A stretch of 64,000 nucleotides of DNA, taken from Thiosymbion sp942492625 (GTDB lineage Bacteria > Pseudomonadota > Gammaproteobacteria > Chromatiales > Chromatiaceae). Positions 45,041-54,001 of the stretch are shown here, one piece after another. Each line of letters opens with the position of its first letter. The stretch's first letter is position 1. The notes under the pieces are model-generated. The model made no database searches, was not told the origin of the DNA, and was given only the letters and a program-made list of their open reading frames with translations. Both the position numbers and the translations under genes were made by a program. The stretch is taken from positions 8,962 to 72,961 of the forward strand of contig CALOFM010000025.1 of assembly GCA_942492625.1 (NCBI GenBank). Direction: 5' to 3'.

Positions 45041-46029
45041 AAAAGTCAATCGCCATCCTGGCGGTCGTGGTTATCGGGATCTACGTCGCGATCAGCTCGA
45101 TCTATACCGTGAGCGAGGTCGAGCAGGTGATCATCACCCAGTTCGGCAAGCCGGTCGGTGAGCCCGTCACGTCCGCGGGTCTGAAGCTCAAAGTGCCCTA
45201 CATCCAGGAGGTCAATCCCATCGACAAACGGGTACTGGAGTGGGATGGTAATCCGTCGGACATGCCGACCAAGGACAAGCTCTACATCTCGGTCGACCTC
45301 TTCGCTCGCTGGCGGATCACCGATCCCCTGCAATACTTTCTGCGCCTGCGCGACGAGCGCAGCGCCCAGTCGCGCCTGGACGACATTCTCGGCAGCGAGA
45401 CCCGAAATGCGGTCGCCAAGCACGAGTTGATCGAGATCATCCGCACCACCAAGGATCGCGTGCCGCTGCGCGACGCCCTCCTGACCGACGCGGAACGGGA
45501 TTTGGGGTCACTGGTGCCGATCCAGAAGGGACGCAATCTGGTTGAGCAGGAGATCTTCGCCGCGGCTGCCGAGAAGGTTCGGGTGTTCGGTATCGAGCTG
45601 CTCGATATCCGTTTCAAGCGGATCAACTACAACGAAAGCGTGCGCCCGAAGATCTACGACCGAATGATCAGCGAACGGCGGCAGATCGCCGAGCGCTTCC
45701 TGTCGGAAGGCAACGGCGAGGCCGCCAGAATCCGCGGGAATCGGGTGCGAGACCTCAACAAGATCCAGTCCGAGGCCTACCGGCAGGTCGAGGAGATCCG
45801 CGGCGTGGCGGACGCCAAGGCCACCGAGATCTACGCCAGGGCTTACAACCAGAGCCCGGAAGCGGTGGCCTTCTATGAATTCACACGGACCATGCAGGCC
45901 TACAAGTCCATCATCGAGGAGAACACGACCCTGGTCCTTTCCACGGACAGCGATCTGTTCAAGTTCCTGAAGGGCATGGACCCGGGTGGCGATGCCGCCT
46001 CTCTCCCAGGTTCCGGCGAAAAGCAATGA
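45037..46029 (+). CDS. hflC: HflC-type SPFH membrane protein
   Basis: A 330-residue partner of HflK. One N-terminal helix (SIAILAVVVIGIYVAISSIY), SPFH domain with VEQVIITQFGKPVG and RVLEWDG, coiled coil with RMISERRQIAERFLSEG, and the conserved late block YNQSPEAVAFYEFTRTMQAY. The ATG overlaps the end of hflK by four bases. Confidence 0.94.
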   Translation: MKKSIAILAVVVIGIYVAISSIYTVSEVEQVIITQFGKPVGEPVTSAGLKLKVPYIQEVNPIDKRVLEWDGNPSDMPTKDKLYISVDLFARWRITDPLQYFLRLRDERSAQSRLDDILGSETRNAVAKHELIEIIRTTKDRVPLRDALLTDAERDLGSLVPIQKGRNLVEQEIFAAAAEKVRVFGIELLDIRFKRINYNESVRPKIYDRMISERRQIAERFLSEGNGEAARIRGNRVRDLNKIQSEAYRQVEEIRGVADAKATEIYARAYNQSPEAVAFYEFTRTMQAYKSIIEENTTLVLSTDSDLFKFLKGMDPGGDAASLPGSGEKQ

Positions 46030-46121
46030 CCATGAGCCCACGCGATAGGCGCGTCACTTGCGTATTGCCGGGATGATCAAGAGCGCGCGGGCTTGATCCC
46101 AGGCGCCGTGCGGTGTGCAGA

Positions 46122-47079
46122 TTACCCGGGTGTTCCAGTCCAGAAAGTGGCGCCTTTGGCGAGGAACTCGTCGTAGCGCATGTAGTGCGATCCGTCACAG
46201 GAAAAGGTCAGGCTTACTATTCCGTTGAAAACGTTGATGGAGGCCGTGCGCAGGTAGATGGTCGTATCGACTGTACGCAGATCTCGCATGGCGGCCAAAA
46301 TTCGGGCTATGTCGGTCCGCGGTATCGTGGCGTCCTCGGGGTAGGGCCGCGACGGGTATACCAGGCAGATGTCCGGATCCTTGAGCACTTCATGGTCGAG
46401 GATGCGATAGCGCAGCGGGTCATCGATCATCCAGATGGTGACTTGGCTGCTCGAGAAGTGAATCTGGCACTGGAAGACGCCGCGCTCCGTGAGCAGTTCC
46501 TCCAGGATCGACAGCGCATTCTGCATATTGCCGTCCATCGGGCTCTCGGTCCGGGTCTGCTGGAACAGCGTGCCGCGGATCGCCGGGTCGCCCTTCACCT
46601 GTCGCCACTGGTCAGGCTCCAGGTAAAGCGCTGAAGTCACCGGCAGGCTGCGCAGGTCGAAATCCGCACCCAGGTACCCCAGGGTGCCTGCCCCCGAGAC
46701 AACGACTTGGAGCGCCATCAGCGTGGGCCGTTGATGCGCACCCAGGCTGATATAGGCATCCGACAACAGAAAGCCCCACGCCGGCATCGCCTCCTTCATA
46801 TAGGGGCGCTCGGCGCGATTGCGGAGATAGTGGCCGGGCACGACACCGGCTTTGCTGACGGTGTCACTGATCTGCGTGGCGTCGTTACCGGCGACATACA
46901 GATAGGTGCAATACGGAATGCTCGAGAAGCCTTCCAAAAGTACCGCGTCCAACCGCTCCCGATCGCACCAGGCCTGAAGCGCACTTGTTGCCCAGCAACG
47001 CGATCGGTTCCCGCAGCATCCTCGCCAGTTCTTCACGCTGGCGGAAGATGCTGTCCTTCCAAGAGGGTTCCATGGTCAT
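46122..47079 (-). pseudogene. PDC-sensor-like protein gene with a frameshift
   Basis: The first 32 codons (MTMEPSWKDSIFRQREELAR to GNKC) are in one frame; the rest continues in another frame near 46983 (ALQAWCDRERLDAVLLEGFS). After joining, a protein of about 318 residues results. It has IPYCTYLYVAGNDATQISDT, the ligand-pocket-like YMKEAMPAWGFLLSDAYIS and the late LTFSCDGSHYMRYDEFLAKG. This resembles the PDC/Cache fold of sensory domains but without any membrane helix or output domain. A fragment of a paralogue is at 17496-17612. A single lesion is seen, so it may be a recent mutation or a sequencing error. Confidence 0.6.
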
Positions 47080-47175
47080 GGCGGGACCACCGTTTGTATT
47101 ACCGGCCTGAGTGGCCGCCAATACTAGCAACAACGGTGATCCGGTGGGAATTGCGAATCGGCAGGTGCCGAGGAC

Positions 47176-47493
47176 TCAGCCGCCGCGGTCGTCGTCATCC
47201 GAGGCGGGGTAGGGCAAGCACCGATTGGGATGGTCGATCGGCATATCGAGATACGCCTTGCGGGTCGCCTCCGTTTCGAAATAGATGGTCAGATTACCGT
47301 CCGCCAGGGATGGATGACTCGTGACGTCTTCAATATCGTCACCGGTCATGGGGTCGATGGTGTTGATGCGGTACTCCGGCTCGTGTATCCGATGGCTCTG
47401 GGCCTGATCGCGCGGCAGCGCATCGGTAGCGACCCAATTCAGGAATTCGAACTTGACGGCGGGTGCCGTCCGGGAAAGTGTCGATGTCGACAT
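47176..47493 (-). CDS. Small acidic protein upstream of the PDC-like gene, unknown
   Basis: 105 residues, hydrophilic, acidic tail (SDDDDRGG), with FEFLNWVATDALPRDQAQSH and TSHPSLADGNLTIYFETEAT. AGGAGAT lies 5 bases before the ATG. It precedes the PDC-like gene on the same strand with about 100 bp between, so the two may be co-expressed. No family was recognised. Confidence 0.65.
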   Translation of the reverse strand: MSTSTLSRTAPAVKFEFLNWVATDALPRDQAQSHRIHEPEYRINTIDPMTGDDIEDVTSHPSLADGNLTIYFETEATRKAYLDMPIDHPNRCLPYPASDDDDRGG

Positions 47494-48055
47494 GCTGATC
47501 TCCTGTGACTCATCGCCGCCGCTTGTAAGGCTGCGCGTTATGCGCCGCTCCCTGCGGAAGCTCCACCCCGTTCTGAAGATGCCGGTTACCGGCGTGGGAT
47601 GTGGCGATGGTTATGTATAACCTAGTTCTTTACTCGGGAAATAGCTCATCACATTAATTGATGAGACGGACTCGGGTTAGATAGGTGCGATCAGAATTGT
47701 TCGCCAGAACAACGGAGACGAAAACGACGACCACAGCGACAGGTCCATGGATGCGCCACCTGCCGGCAACCCGCGCGACCCTACCCCCTCGCCTACCCCC
47801 GGGTAATCCTCACAAAAATGCGCGGACGCCGGGCGAGGGAGCCGTCGGAAGTGGTCTTCGACCAGACAGAGCGAATAGACATTGGTCCTGCGCTCTGTAC
47901 GCTGGCGCACGGACGCTCTTGAGGAAGAGGAGGAGAATCTCAAAACAGACAACACACATACGGGAACATCCGGACAGCAACCTGTTCGACTTCCTGAAGG
48001 GGAGGCGTGTGCGGATGGCGATATCGTTCCGGCTCGCAGCCTAGGAGACGACTGA
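47494..48055. other. Intergenic region with dyad site 3
   Basis: No gene was called. It carries the dyad at 47896-47911. A purine-rich GAGGAAGAGGAGGAG lies some 15 bases further on, similar to the GAGAAGAGGAGG that follows dyad site 2 at a similar distance, so the similarity extends past the dyad itself. Confidence 0.45.
47896..47911 (+). promoter_or_regulatory. Dyad site 3 of the shared family
   Basis: TGTACG-CTGG-CGCACG followed by GAC. It lies 144 bp upstream of the DUF1488-like gene. Confidence 0.7.
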
Positions 48056-48325
48056 TTGAAGCTGAATTTTCCGAACCCAAGCCGTAGTTTCGATGCCACG
48101 AAAGATCGCGTCCAATTTTGGGGATATGACAGCGCAATCGAAGTTTCCTTTTTTGTGGGAGCGGACGCTCTCAAAAAGCTTTGTCCCGGGATGAGCAACG
48201 CCGAAGCCGGATTTCTCAAGGCATTCGATGCAGCGCGCAATCGGATCCATGAGGTCGCCGAAGAAGTCTATGCGCGCGGAAAGAAAGGCTCCTACGCTTA
48301 CGTATTGGCCGCAGCGGATTTTTGA
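48056..48325 (+). CDS. DUF1488 family protein
   Basis: An 89-residue protein. The start LNFPNPSRSFDATKDRVQFW and the later AFDAARNRIHEVAEEVYARG fit DUF1488. The start codon is TTG; no ATG fits. Members are small cytoplasmic proteins of unknown role. It stands 18 bp upstream of fumC. Confidence 0.75.
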   Translation: MKLNFPNPSRSFDATKDRVQFWGYDSAIEVSFFVGADALKKLCPGMSNAEAGFLKAFDAARNRIHEVAEEVYARGKKGSYAYVLAAADF

Positions 48326-48343
48326 GTCGGCGACGGGGTTGAT

Positions 48344-49751
48344 ATGTCGGGGAAACCGCGAACGGAAACGGATGCGTTGGGGGCGGTGATGGTCCCCGGC
48401 GACCGCTTGTGGGGCGCCCAGACCCAGAGATGCCTGGACAACTTCAAGATCGGCTCGGAGCGGATGCCGTTTGCCCTGATCGGGGCATTGGCGCTCGTCA
48501 AGAAGGCCGCCGCCCAAGCCAATGAGTCCTTGGGGATACTGCCCGCGGAGATCTCTTCCGAGATTCAAAAAGCGGTAGACGCGATTCTCCAGGGCGATTG
48601 CCCCGACGAGTTCCCGATCACGCCCTGGCAGACAGGCTCGGGCACCCAGACCAACATGAACCTGAACGAGGTGATCGCCAATATCGCGAATCGAAACCTC
48701 GGTTATCCGCTGGGAGGCAAACACCCCGTTCATCCCAACGATCACGTCAATCTCAGTCAGTCCTCGAACGACAGCTTCCCCACCGCCATGCACCTGTCCT
48801 ATGCACAGGAGACGGTTGCGGGCCTGCTTCCGCGCCTTGGCGCACTGGCGGACGAGCTGAGAAAGAAAGCGCAAGGCTTCGCGGACGTCGTGAAAATGGG
48901 CAGGACCCACCTGCAGGACGCGACCCCTCTGAGCGTCGGCGACGAGATGGGTGCTTGGGCCACGCAAATCGAGCAGGCGAGGAGACCGGATCGAGAGCGG
49001 CCTGCAGGAGATCTATGCCGTCGCCCAAGGCGGTACCGCCGTCGGAACGGGACTCAACGCGCCGGAGGGCTTCGATGTCCTGTTCTGCGAGAAGCTCGCC
49101 GCATTGACGGGCCTGCCCTTCGTCGCTTCGAAGGACAAATTCGCGGCCTTGGCGGCCCATGATGCGCTGGTCGGGGCATCCGGCGATCTGAACCGGCTTG
49201 CAGTCGCCCTGTTCAAGATAAGCGCCGATTTCAAGCTGCTCGCCTCCGGCCCCAGGGGCGGATTGGGCGAGCTCGTCCTGCCGGCGAACGAGCCGGGGTC
49301 CTCGATCATGCCCGGCAAGGTCAATCCGACCCAAGCAGAGGCCCTGGCCATGGTGTGCTGCCAGGTGATGGGGAACCACCACGCGATCGGTATGGCGGGC
49401 AGTCAGGGACAGCTCCAGCTCAATGTCTTCAAGCCCATCATCATCCTGAACCTGCTCAAGTCCGTGCAACTACTCGGCGACGCCTGCGAAAGCTTCCGGG
49501 CGAACTGTGTCGCAGGGCTGGACCTGGACCGACAGAGGCTGGCTGAGCTGGAGGATCAATCGCTGATGCTCGTGACCGCGCTGGCGCCCGCGATCGGCTA
49601 CGACAAGGCGGCGCAAATCGCCCGCACCGCCCACGCGGAACGCTCCACCCTGAGACAGGCGGCCCTGAAATCGGGATTCGTGAGTGCCGAGGAATTCGAC
49701 CGTTTGGTCGAACCTCGCTCCATGCGAAAACCCTTTCCGCTGACGCAATAG
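48344..49751 (+). pseudogene. fumC: Class II fumarase gene with one frameshift
   Basis: The two parts together encode about 468 residues, the normal length of FumC, which interconverts fumarate and malate. The first frame carries PWQTGSGTQTNMNLNEVIAN, HPNDHVNLSQSSNDSFPTAM and KMGRTHLQDATPL. The second carries GSSIMPGKVNPTQAEALAMV, the family signature. The break is at about 48982, in the sequence GAGGAGACC, where one extra base separates QIEQAR from DRIESGLQEIYA. All catalytic blocks are intact outside the break, so this may be a recent mutation or a sequence error. Confidence 0.85.
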
Positions 49752-49762
49752 AGGTGGCCGCA

Positions 49763-49985
49763 ATGTCCAATGCCGTCGATACGTTGAAGACAAAACGCAC
49801 CCTGGAGCACGACGGGGTCCTGTATGAGTATTTCAGTCTTCCCGAGGCGGCCCGCCACATCGGGGACGTCTCCATCTCCCCCGCCGGGTCGATCAAGTAG
49901 GACTCCCCGGCCGGTAGTTACCTGAAAGCCGAAGGCGTCGAAGTGGCGGACTTCAACAGCTATGGCGCCCGTCGGGCCGAGTGCC
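49763..49985 (+). pseudogene. acnA: Aconitase remnant with large internal deletion
   Basis: The first 36 codons (MSNAVDTLKTKRTLEHDGVL and YEYFSLPEAARHIGDVS) match the N-terminus of AcnA. They are joined in frame to ISPAGSIK-stop-DSPAG and then EVADFNSYGARR, which belong to a site some 500 residues later in AcnA (TDHISPAGxIKxDSPAG..DFNSYGxRRGNH). The stop is a TAG where Gln or another residue stands in relatives. After GARR the similarity ends. So about 1.5 kb of the gene is missing and a nonsense codon is present. It lies 11 bp after fumC. Confidence 0.8.
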
Positions 49986-50092
49986 CACCTAACGGTCCGA
50001 GGGCTTAGAGAAATTCCAGCAGACCCGTGGATGAGCTCACGCAGCGGTCTCGGCGCAGTGAAGAAGTGACAGCCAACGCAACGGCGTCGGTT

Positions 50093-50108
50093 TGTACGTT
50101 AACGCACA
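50093..50108 (+). promoter_or_regulatory. Dyad site 4 of the shared family
   Basis: TGTACG-TTAA-CGCACA followed by GAC; the most symmetric member. It lies 105 bp upstream of the small gene at 50213. Confidence 0.7.
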
Positions 50109-50212
50109 GACAATACCCAACGACTTGACTTACCTTTTGCCGGCGACGGGCTTTGCCTTGTAGTCCGTCGACCTTGAAAGAACCTCTCTCTTAACTTGCG
50201 ACGGACTTCACC

Positions 50213-50416
50213 ATGAAACCAGTCAGCCTTGAAAGAACCTCCCCCTTCACCGACGTCAATGGACTTGTCGGCGTCTTTTTTCATGACGTTTCCGAACGGC
50301 CCGTCCCACGTGGCGCCAAGACCCGCCTCTCGGAGATCCGCGAGGCTGTTGCCAAAGGAAACGCGACGGTCGAGATGGCGCTGGATATCATCAGCTTGTT
50401 CCCTAAACATCCTTGA
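50213..50416 (+). CDS. Small protein of unknown function
   Basis: 67 residues, soluble, with NGLVGVFFHDVSERPVPRGA and a helical end (EMALDIISLF). The ribosome site is weak. A 20-base leader segment (CCTTGAAAGAACCTC) occurs both before the gene and inside its first codons (50171 and 50226), a short direct repeat. Dyad site 4 lies upstream. No family was recognised. Confidence 0.45.
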   Translation: MKPVSLERTSPFTDVNGLVGVFFHDVSERPVPRGAKTRLSEIREAVAKGNATVEMALDIISLFPKHP

Positions 50417-50667
50417 CTCTGGCCCTCTTCATTGGAGTGACTGTCGTCGTCTCGGGCGCTCTCCTCGCCGAAGATGTCGAAGCGGCGCTGGAGCGTCTGG
50501 AGGCTGCGGTCGATGCGGACGAGCAGTTACCGCAGCCGGACGAGTCTGTGGAAGGAGGGGACGACGAGCCTGCCGTAAATCTCGCGCACCGCGCCTTGCC
50601 TCTGATCGAATTGCTCCAGGCTGCGGCAAAGGCGAAGTGCAATCTGATGTGGGACAGCAGCAACTAA
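50413..50667 (+). pseudogene. DUF1840 copy 1, N-terminal part replaced
   Basis: From GALLAEDVEAALERLEAAVD to KCNLMWDSSN the 70-residue tail is nearly identical to the DUF1840 protein at 51987-52334. The first part, which in the other copy contains ITFSCPAYADITMFGDVAVR, is replaced by an unrelated 14-residue stretch. It is a truncated duplicate; whether the short product is made is unknown. Confidence 0.7.
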
Positions 50668-50699
50668 TCCAGGATTGGCGTGCGATGCGGTAACCTGTG

Positions 50700-50754
50700 A
50701 TGGAATACAAGGACTATTGCGAGACCATGGGTGTCGCCCGCGACGCCACGCAGG
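50700..50754 (+). pseudogene. cbpA copy 1, first 18 codons only
   Basis: MEYKDYCETMGVARDATQ is the start of a CbpA J-domain. The similarity ends at 50754, nine bases before the end of an IS3 orfA fragment. The intact-looking start of the same gene is found at 52367. Confidence 0.75.
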
Positions 50755-50762
50755 CGCCGCAG

Positions 50763-50963
50763 CTACTCCCCCTCGGCTGTCAGTTTGCCGTTGCCGTGAA
50801 ATACCTCGCTTTCGTCGTCTTGAAATTCCTTCACCCACCGCGCCGGCACGCTACGGTCGATTCCCGGATTCCTGGCCGCCTCGGTCTTGTTATAGCCTTG
50901 TTCGGTGACCAGTCTCACTGAGCCCTGCTTGAACTCTCTCGTGTACTTCTTACTTATTGCCAT
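50763..50963 (-). pseudogene. IS3-family transposase OrfA, truncated
   Basis: 66 residues: KYTREFKQGSVRLVTEQGYN then KTEAARNPGIDRSVPARWVKEF, the helix-turn-helix of IS3 OrfA, ending at GKLTAEGE. The leucine-zipper part and OrfB are absent. GAGGTGAG precedes the ATG. It abuts the broken cbpA copy 1, so an IS3 element probably caused that truncation. Confidence 0.8.
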
Positions 50964-51034
50964 CTCTCACCTCGGTTTACGGATCTGTCCCTTAACTGAG
51001 GTGTCCGTTGCCATTAGACCACCCCATGCCGCAA

Positions 51035-51050
51035 TGTGCGCCAGCAGACA
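51035..51050 (+). promoter_or_regulatory. Dyad site 5 of the shared family
   Basis: TGTGCG-CCAG-CAGACA followed by GAC. It lies 152 bp upstream of the secreted protein at 51202. Confidence 0.6.
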
Positions 51051-51201
51051 GACAGGCCCCTGGCTTCTCCTTAACCTCAGAACGCAGACATAGCCAAAAT
51101 TTACACCTATCCCGCGCAGACCCTGGCTAGTGGCAAGAGTGGGGGCGGGTCCCCCCGCGGCGACGCCGCGGGGATGGTGATAAACAAGTGGAGGAATCGT
51201 C

Positions 51202-51663
51202 ATGTCCGGGACTCGCTCAATTCGGTACGCCACCATCGCCGCCTTGGGGGCACTCGCAATCCTGTGGGGGCAGGCCGGGGCGGCCCCACCGCCGGACGCG
51301 GTGGAGGGGCACAAGGGGGACGCCGCGGAGGTCCTCGAGGTTAAGGTGCTGGAGGCCCAGGTGCACCAAGGCCAGGGGGAGCCCTTCGACGTCCTTTATC
51401 GCATGGAGGTCCTCTCGGTCGTTCGCTCGGCCTCCCGGGTGCAGCCGGGCGAGACCGTCACGGTGCGCTCCTATGGACAGAGCAAGGAGGCCCTGGAGCC
51501 GGGCTGGACCGGCACCGCCTACCTCAATCGTGACCCGAATGCCTCCGGCCCCGGCGCCGGACACCAGTTCGTGACCGCCGCAGACGGCGACAGCTTGGTG
51601 GAGCTCCCCCCGGGACCCCCGTCCGCGACCTTCACCCGGGAGGCCCCGAAGAGCGGCCAATGA
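51202..51663 (+). CDS. Secreted beta-rich protein, unknown function
   Basis: 153 residues with a signal peptide (YATIAALGALAILWGQAGAA). The mature part has alternating strands (EVLEVKVLEAQVHQGQGEPF and RVQPGETVTVRSYGQ), which suggests a small beta-sandwich. GGAGG lies 9 bases before the ATG. No cysteine, no catalytic motif. A periplasmic role is likely. Confidence 0.7.
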   Translation: MSGTRSIRYATIAALGALAILWGQAGAAPPPDAVEGHKGDAAEVLEVKVLEAQVHQGQGEPFDVLYRMEVLSVVRSASRVQPGETVTVRSYGQSKEALEPGWTGTAYLNRDPNASGPGAGHQFVTAADGDSLVELPPGPPSATFTREAPKSGQ

Positions 51664-51986
51664 GTTGGCAGCCGCTCTGGGGCTTGGTTGGGCCGCTCCC
51701 CGCCGAAGGTCCCGGCCCGTCGATGCCGGGGCCTTACGGGGAGAAGGGGCTGGGGTCTGAGGCGCAACGGAACGGAAAACTGGGTTCAGTGACCCGTGAT
51801 CGCGACGGAGCTGCCACACAAGACGACAGGCTGACTGTCCGCAGTGGATCGAAGCGGTCATTTCGGCAGTCCACGAACCTTGGTGACTTGTCCAGCAAAG
51901 CTGCGTGGCAATCCAGCGTAGCCCCTGATACAAACCACTTCATCGGTATTCTCACGTAACCTTTTCCTGCCCGGCAAACCCGGACA
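51664..51986. other. Non-coding stretch with a remnant of the DUF1840 start
   Basis: No gene was called. At 51961-51985 the bases CTTTTCCTGCCCGGC and a following CGGACA repeat those at 52031-52055, the start of the DUF1840 gene (TFSCPA). It is a partial third copy. Confidence 0.5.
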
Positions 51987-52334
51987 ATGAGCGTAACAAT
52001 GAGCGAATATTCTGGTTCTCGGTTAATCACCTTTTCCTGCCCGGCCTACGCGGACATTACGATGTTCGGCGATGTGGCAGTCCGACTACTCAATCTGATG
52101 GGGCACAGCGGTACGGTGCCGGGCGCTCTCCTCGCCGAAGATGTAGAAGCGGCGCTGGAGCGTCTGGAGGCTGCGATCGAGGCGGACGAGCAGTTGCCTG
52201 AGCCGGACGAGTCTGTGGAAGGAGAAGACGACGAGTCTGCCGTAAGCCTCGCGCACCGCGCCTTGCCTCTGATTGAATTGCTCCGGGCTGCGGCAAAGGC
52301 GAAGTGCAACCTGATGTGGGACAGCAGCAGCTAA
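51987..52334 (+). CDS. DUF1840 family protein
   Basis: 115 residues. LITFSCPAYADITMFGDVAV then RLLNLMGHSGTVPGALLAED is the family core, followed by a helical acidic part and KCNLMWDSS at the end. The natural start probably lies near LITFSC; ATG codons at 51987 and 51999 are in frame, but the first residues are not typical of the family. It precedes the cbpA remnant by 32 bp. Function unknown. Confidence 0.75.
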   Translation: MSVTMSEYSGSRLITFSCPAYADITMFGDVAVRLLNLMGHSGTVPGALLAEDVEAALERLEAAIEADEQLPEPDESVEGEDDESAVSLAHRALPLIELLRAAAKAKCNLMWDSSS

Positions 52335-52366
52335 TCGAGTACCGGCGTGCGTTGCGGTAAGGTGTG

Positions 52367-52580
52367 ATGGAATACAAGGACTATTACGAGTCCATGGGTG
52401 TCGCCCGCGACGCCACGCAGGACGAGATCAAGCGTGCCTATCGCAAGCTCGCCAGAGAGTATCACCCGGACGTGAGCAAGGAGCCCGATGCCGAAGCGCA
52501 CTTCAAAGAAAGAGGTCGGCGAACAAACGGAAGACCAACTCGGGTTCAATCCGCGCGCGTCGATAGGGTATCCCGATCCC
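52367..52580 (+). pseudogene. cbpA: cbpA copy 2: J-domain start joined to C-terminal end
   Basis: MEYKDYYESMGVARDATQDE then IKRAYRKLAREYHPDVSKEP is a J-domain with its HPD motif. After AHFKE the frame shifts by a 4-base duplication (AAAGAAAG at about 52506-52513); in the shifted frame it reads EVGEQTEDQLGFNPRASIG. The last words (FNPRAxxG) resemble the extreme C-terminus of CbpA. The glycine-rich and substrate-binding domains are missing, so some 230 codons were lost. Not functional as a co-chaperone. Confidence 0.75.
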
Positions 52581-52907
52581 ATGGACGAGAAAGACCAATC
52601 GGCGCCCCCCGCCGAGCTGATCGACTAACAAAGGACTTTTTCCCTGGCCGAGCTGTGCCGCTGCTTTGCCGTTGAGGCCGAGCTCGTCGAGGCCCTTGTG
52701 GAGCAGGGGATCCTGGAGCCCGCCGGCAGACGCGGCTACCACTGGTGCTTTCCCGCCAGCAGCCTGCGACGCACTCGCATCACGCTTCATCTGCAGCGGG
52801 ACCTCGGGGTCAACCTTGCCGGCGCCGCTCTCGCTCTCGATCTGCTCGAACGCATCGAGGAGCTCGATGCGCGATTGCGCGCAGTAAGGGGTAGTCGGTT
52901 GCGCTGA
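52581..52907 (+). pseudogene. cbpM: CbpM-like chaperone modulator with early stop
   Basis: The frame starting at ATG 52581 encodes MDEKDQSAPPAELID, then TAA (52626-52628), then QRTFSLAELCRCFAVEAELV and on to RLRAVRGSRLR. The part after the stop is a normal MerR-like CbpM (EQGILEPAGRRGYHWCFPAS, RRTRITLHLQRDLGVNLAG). A single G-to-T change (GAA to TAA) explains the stop. CbpM normally inhibits CbpA, which is also broken here. Confidence 0.75.
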
Positions 52908-53030
52908 GAAAGTCGGTCGCGACGATTCATCGACCTGGAGCTCTGTGGACGTCGGCTACACCGCAGCGTGTCCCCATGCCTTCCCTTGGTCCCGCAACGG
53001 ACACCTGATTCGCTAAAACCCGTGATCCGG

Positions 53031-53095
53031 GCGTAGGCGGCCTTGTCAGCCGCGTAACACCCGCAGGACGCGGCCTGGAGGCCGCCCGCGGTCGA
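53031..53095 (-). pseudogene. Tail of a Crp-type regulator gene
   Basis: The minus strand encodes SCGCYAADKAAYAR in one frame, the same words as the end of the Crp-family gene at 57019-57726. The DNA is about 85 percent identical over 65 bases. It is fused to the groEL fragment. Confidence 0.7.
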
Positions 53096-53139
53096 TAACT
53101 CCGAACGGCATCGGAGCTCGGGTCAAGAACGAGCATCCG

Positions 53140-53528
53140 GCGCTGGTCGCACCGACCTCGGTGGCGGCACCGACCTTGATCACGGCTGCACCGCCGGCGA
53201 GCTTCGCCAGACGATCCTGGAGCTTTTCCTTGTCGTAGTCGGATGTGGTCTCCTCGACCTGCTGGCGGATTTGCTCGCAGCGGCCCTTGATGTCGGTCTC
53301 GGAGCCGGCCCCGTCGATAACGGTCGTCTCTTCCTTGCTGATCTGGATCTTCTTGGCCGTGCCCAGCTCGTTGACGCCGGCCTTATCCAGCTTCAGGCCC
53401 ACCTCCTCGGAGATGACGGTGGCGCCGGTGAGCATGGCGACGTCCTGGAGCATAGCCTTGCGCCGGTCGCCGAAGCCCGGGGCCTTGACCGCGCACACCT
53501 TGACGATTCCGCGCAGGCTGTTGACCAC
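53140..53528 (-). pseudogene. groL: GroEL fragment (middle of the protein)
   Basis: About 125 codons: VNSLRGIVKVCAVKAPGFGD, RRKAMLQDVAMLTGATVISE, IDGAGSETDIKGRCEQIRQQ and KLAGGAAVIKVGAATEV. In GroEL these lie roughly at residues 265-395. Both ends of the gene are missing; the frame runs on into unrelated codons. No promoter or start is present. Confidence 0.85.
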
Positions 53529-53544
53529 ACACCCTTGCTATTGA

Positions 53545-53957
53545 GCGGCGACTCGCGTCTCGTCATCGACTGCAATCGACCGCTCCGCAATGAGGAATCG
53601 ATCCCCGAGCACAGCGCCGGCGTACCCATGCCCGGCAACCGCGGGCTGTCGCGAAAGCAAAGGGAGGCTCGCATAGAAGCGTTATTCAGGCCTTGCCAGG
53701 GCGCCATCGCTCAACTGTTCGATGGCCGCTCCCACCGGCCGAGCCTCTTGGTTGGCATCCACAGCTTCACTCCGATCCTGGGTGACCGGCCGCGTCCCTG
53801 ACACATCGGCATCTCCTATGGGGGGCGACCGGCGGCTCGCTGCACTGCTGCTCCGGGCGCTCACCCGCAGCGGGGATTTGACGGTCGGGGACAACGAGCC
53901 TTACCCCATGAACGATGGAATCGACTACAGGATTCCTCGCCACGGCGAGAGCGAAGC
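53545..53957 (+). pseudogene. N-formylglutamate amidohydrolase-like remnant
   Basis: DSRLVIDCNRPLRNEESIPE, MPGNRGLSRKQREARIEALF and LLVGIHSFTPILGDRPRP are family blocks. Then a TGA stands where relatives have Trp (RPW-HIG), HIGISYG follows, and the frame shifts once more before GDNEPYPMNDGIDYRIPRHG. The N-terminal quarter and the C-terminus (past HGE) are missing. Four faults show that it is dead. Confidence 0.75.
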
Positions 53958-54001
53958 TTATGGGGTCGCTCCTCATTCCTTTCTCCCCCCACCAGGGGTC
54001 C

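Noticed and set aside
43862..45049. Open frame antisense to hflK
   Set aside because: hflK is unmistakable on the plus strand; the antisense frame shows no domain.
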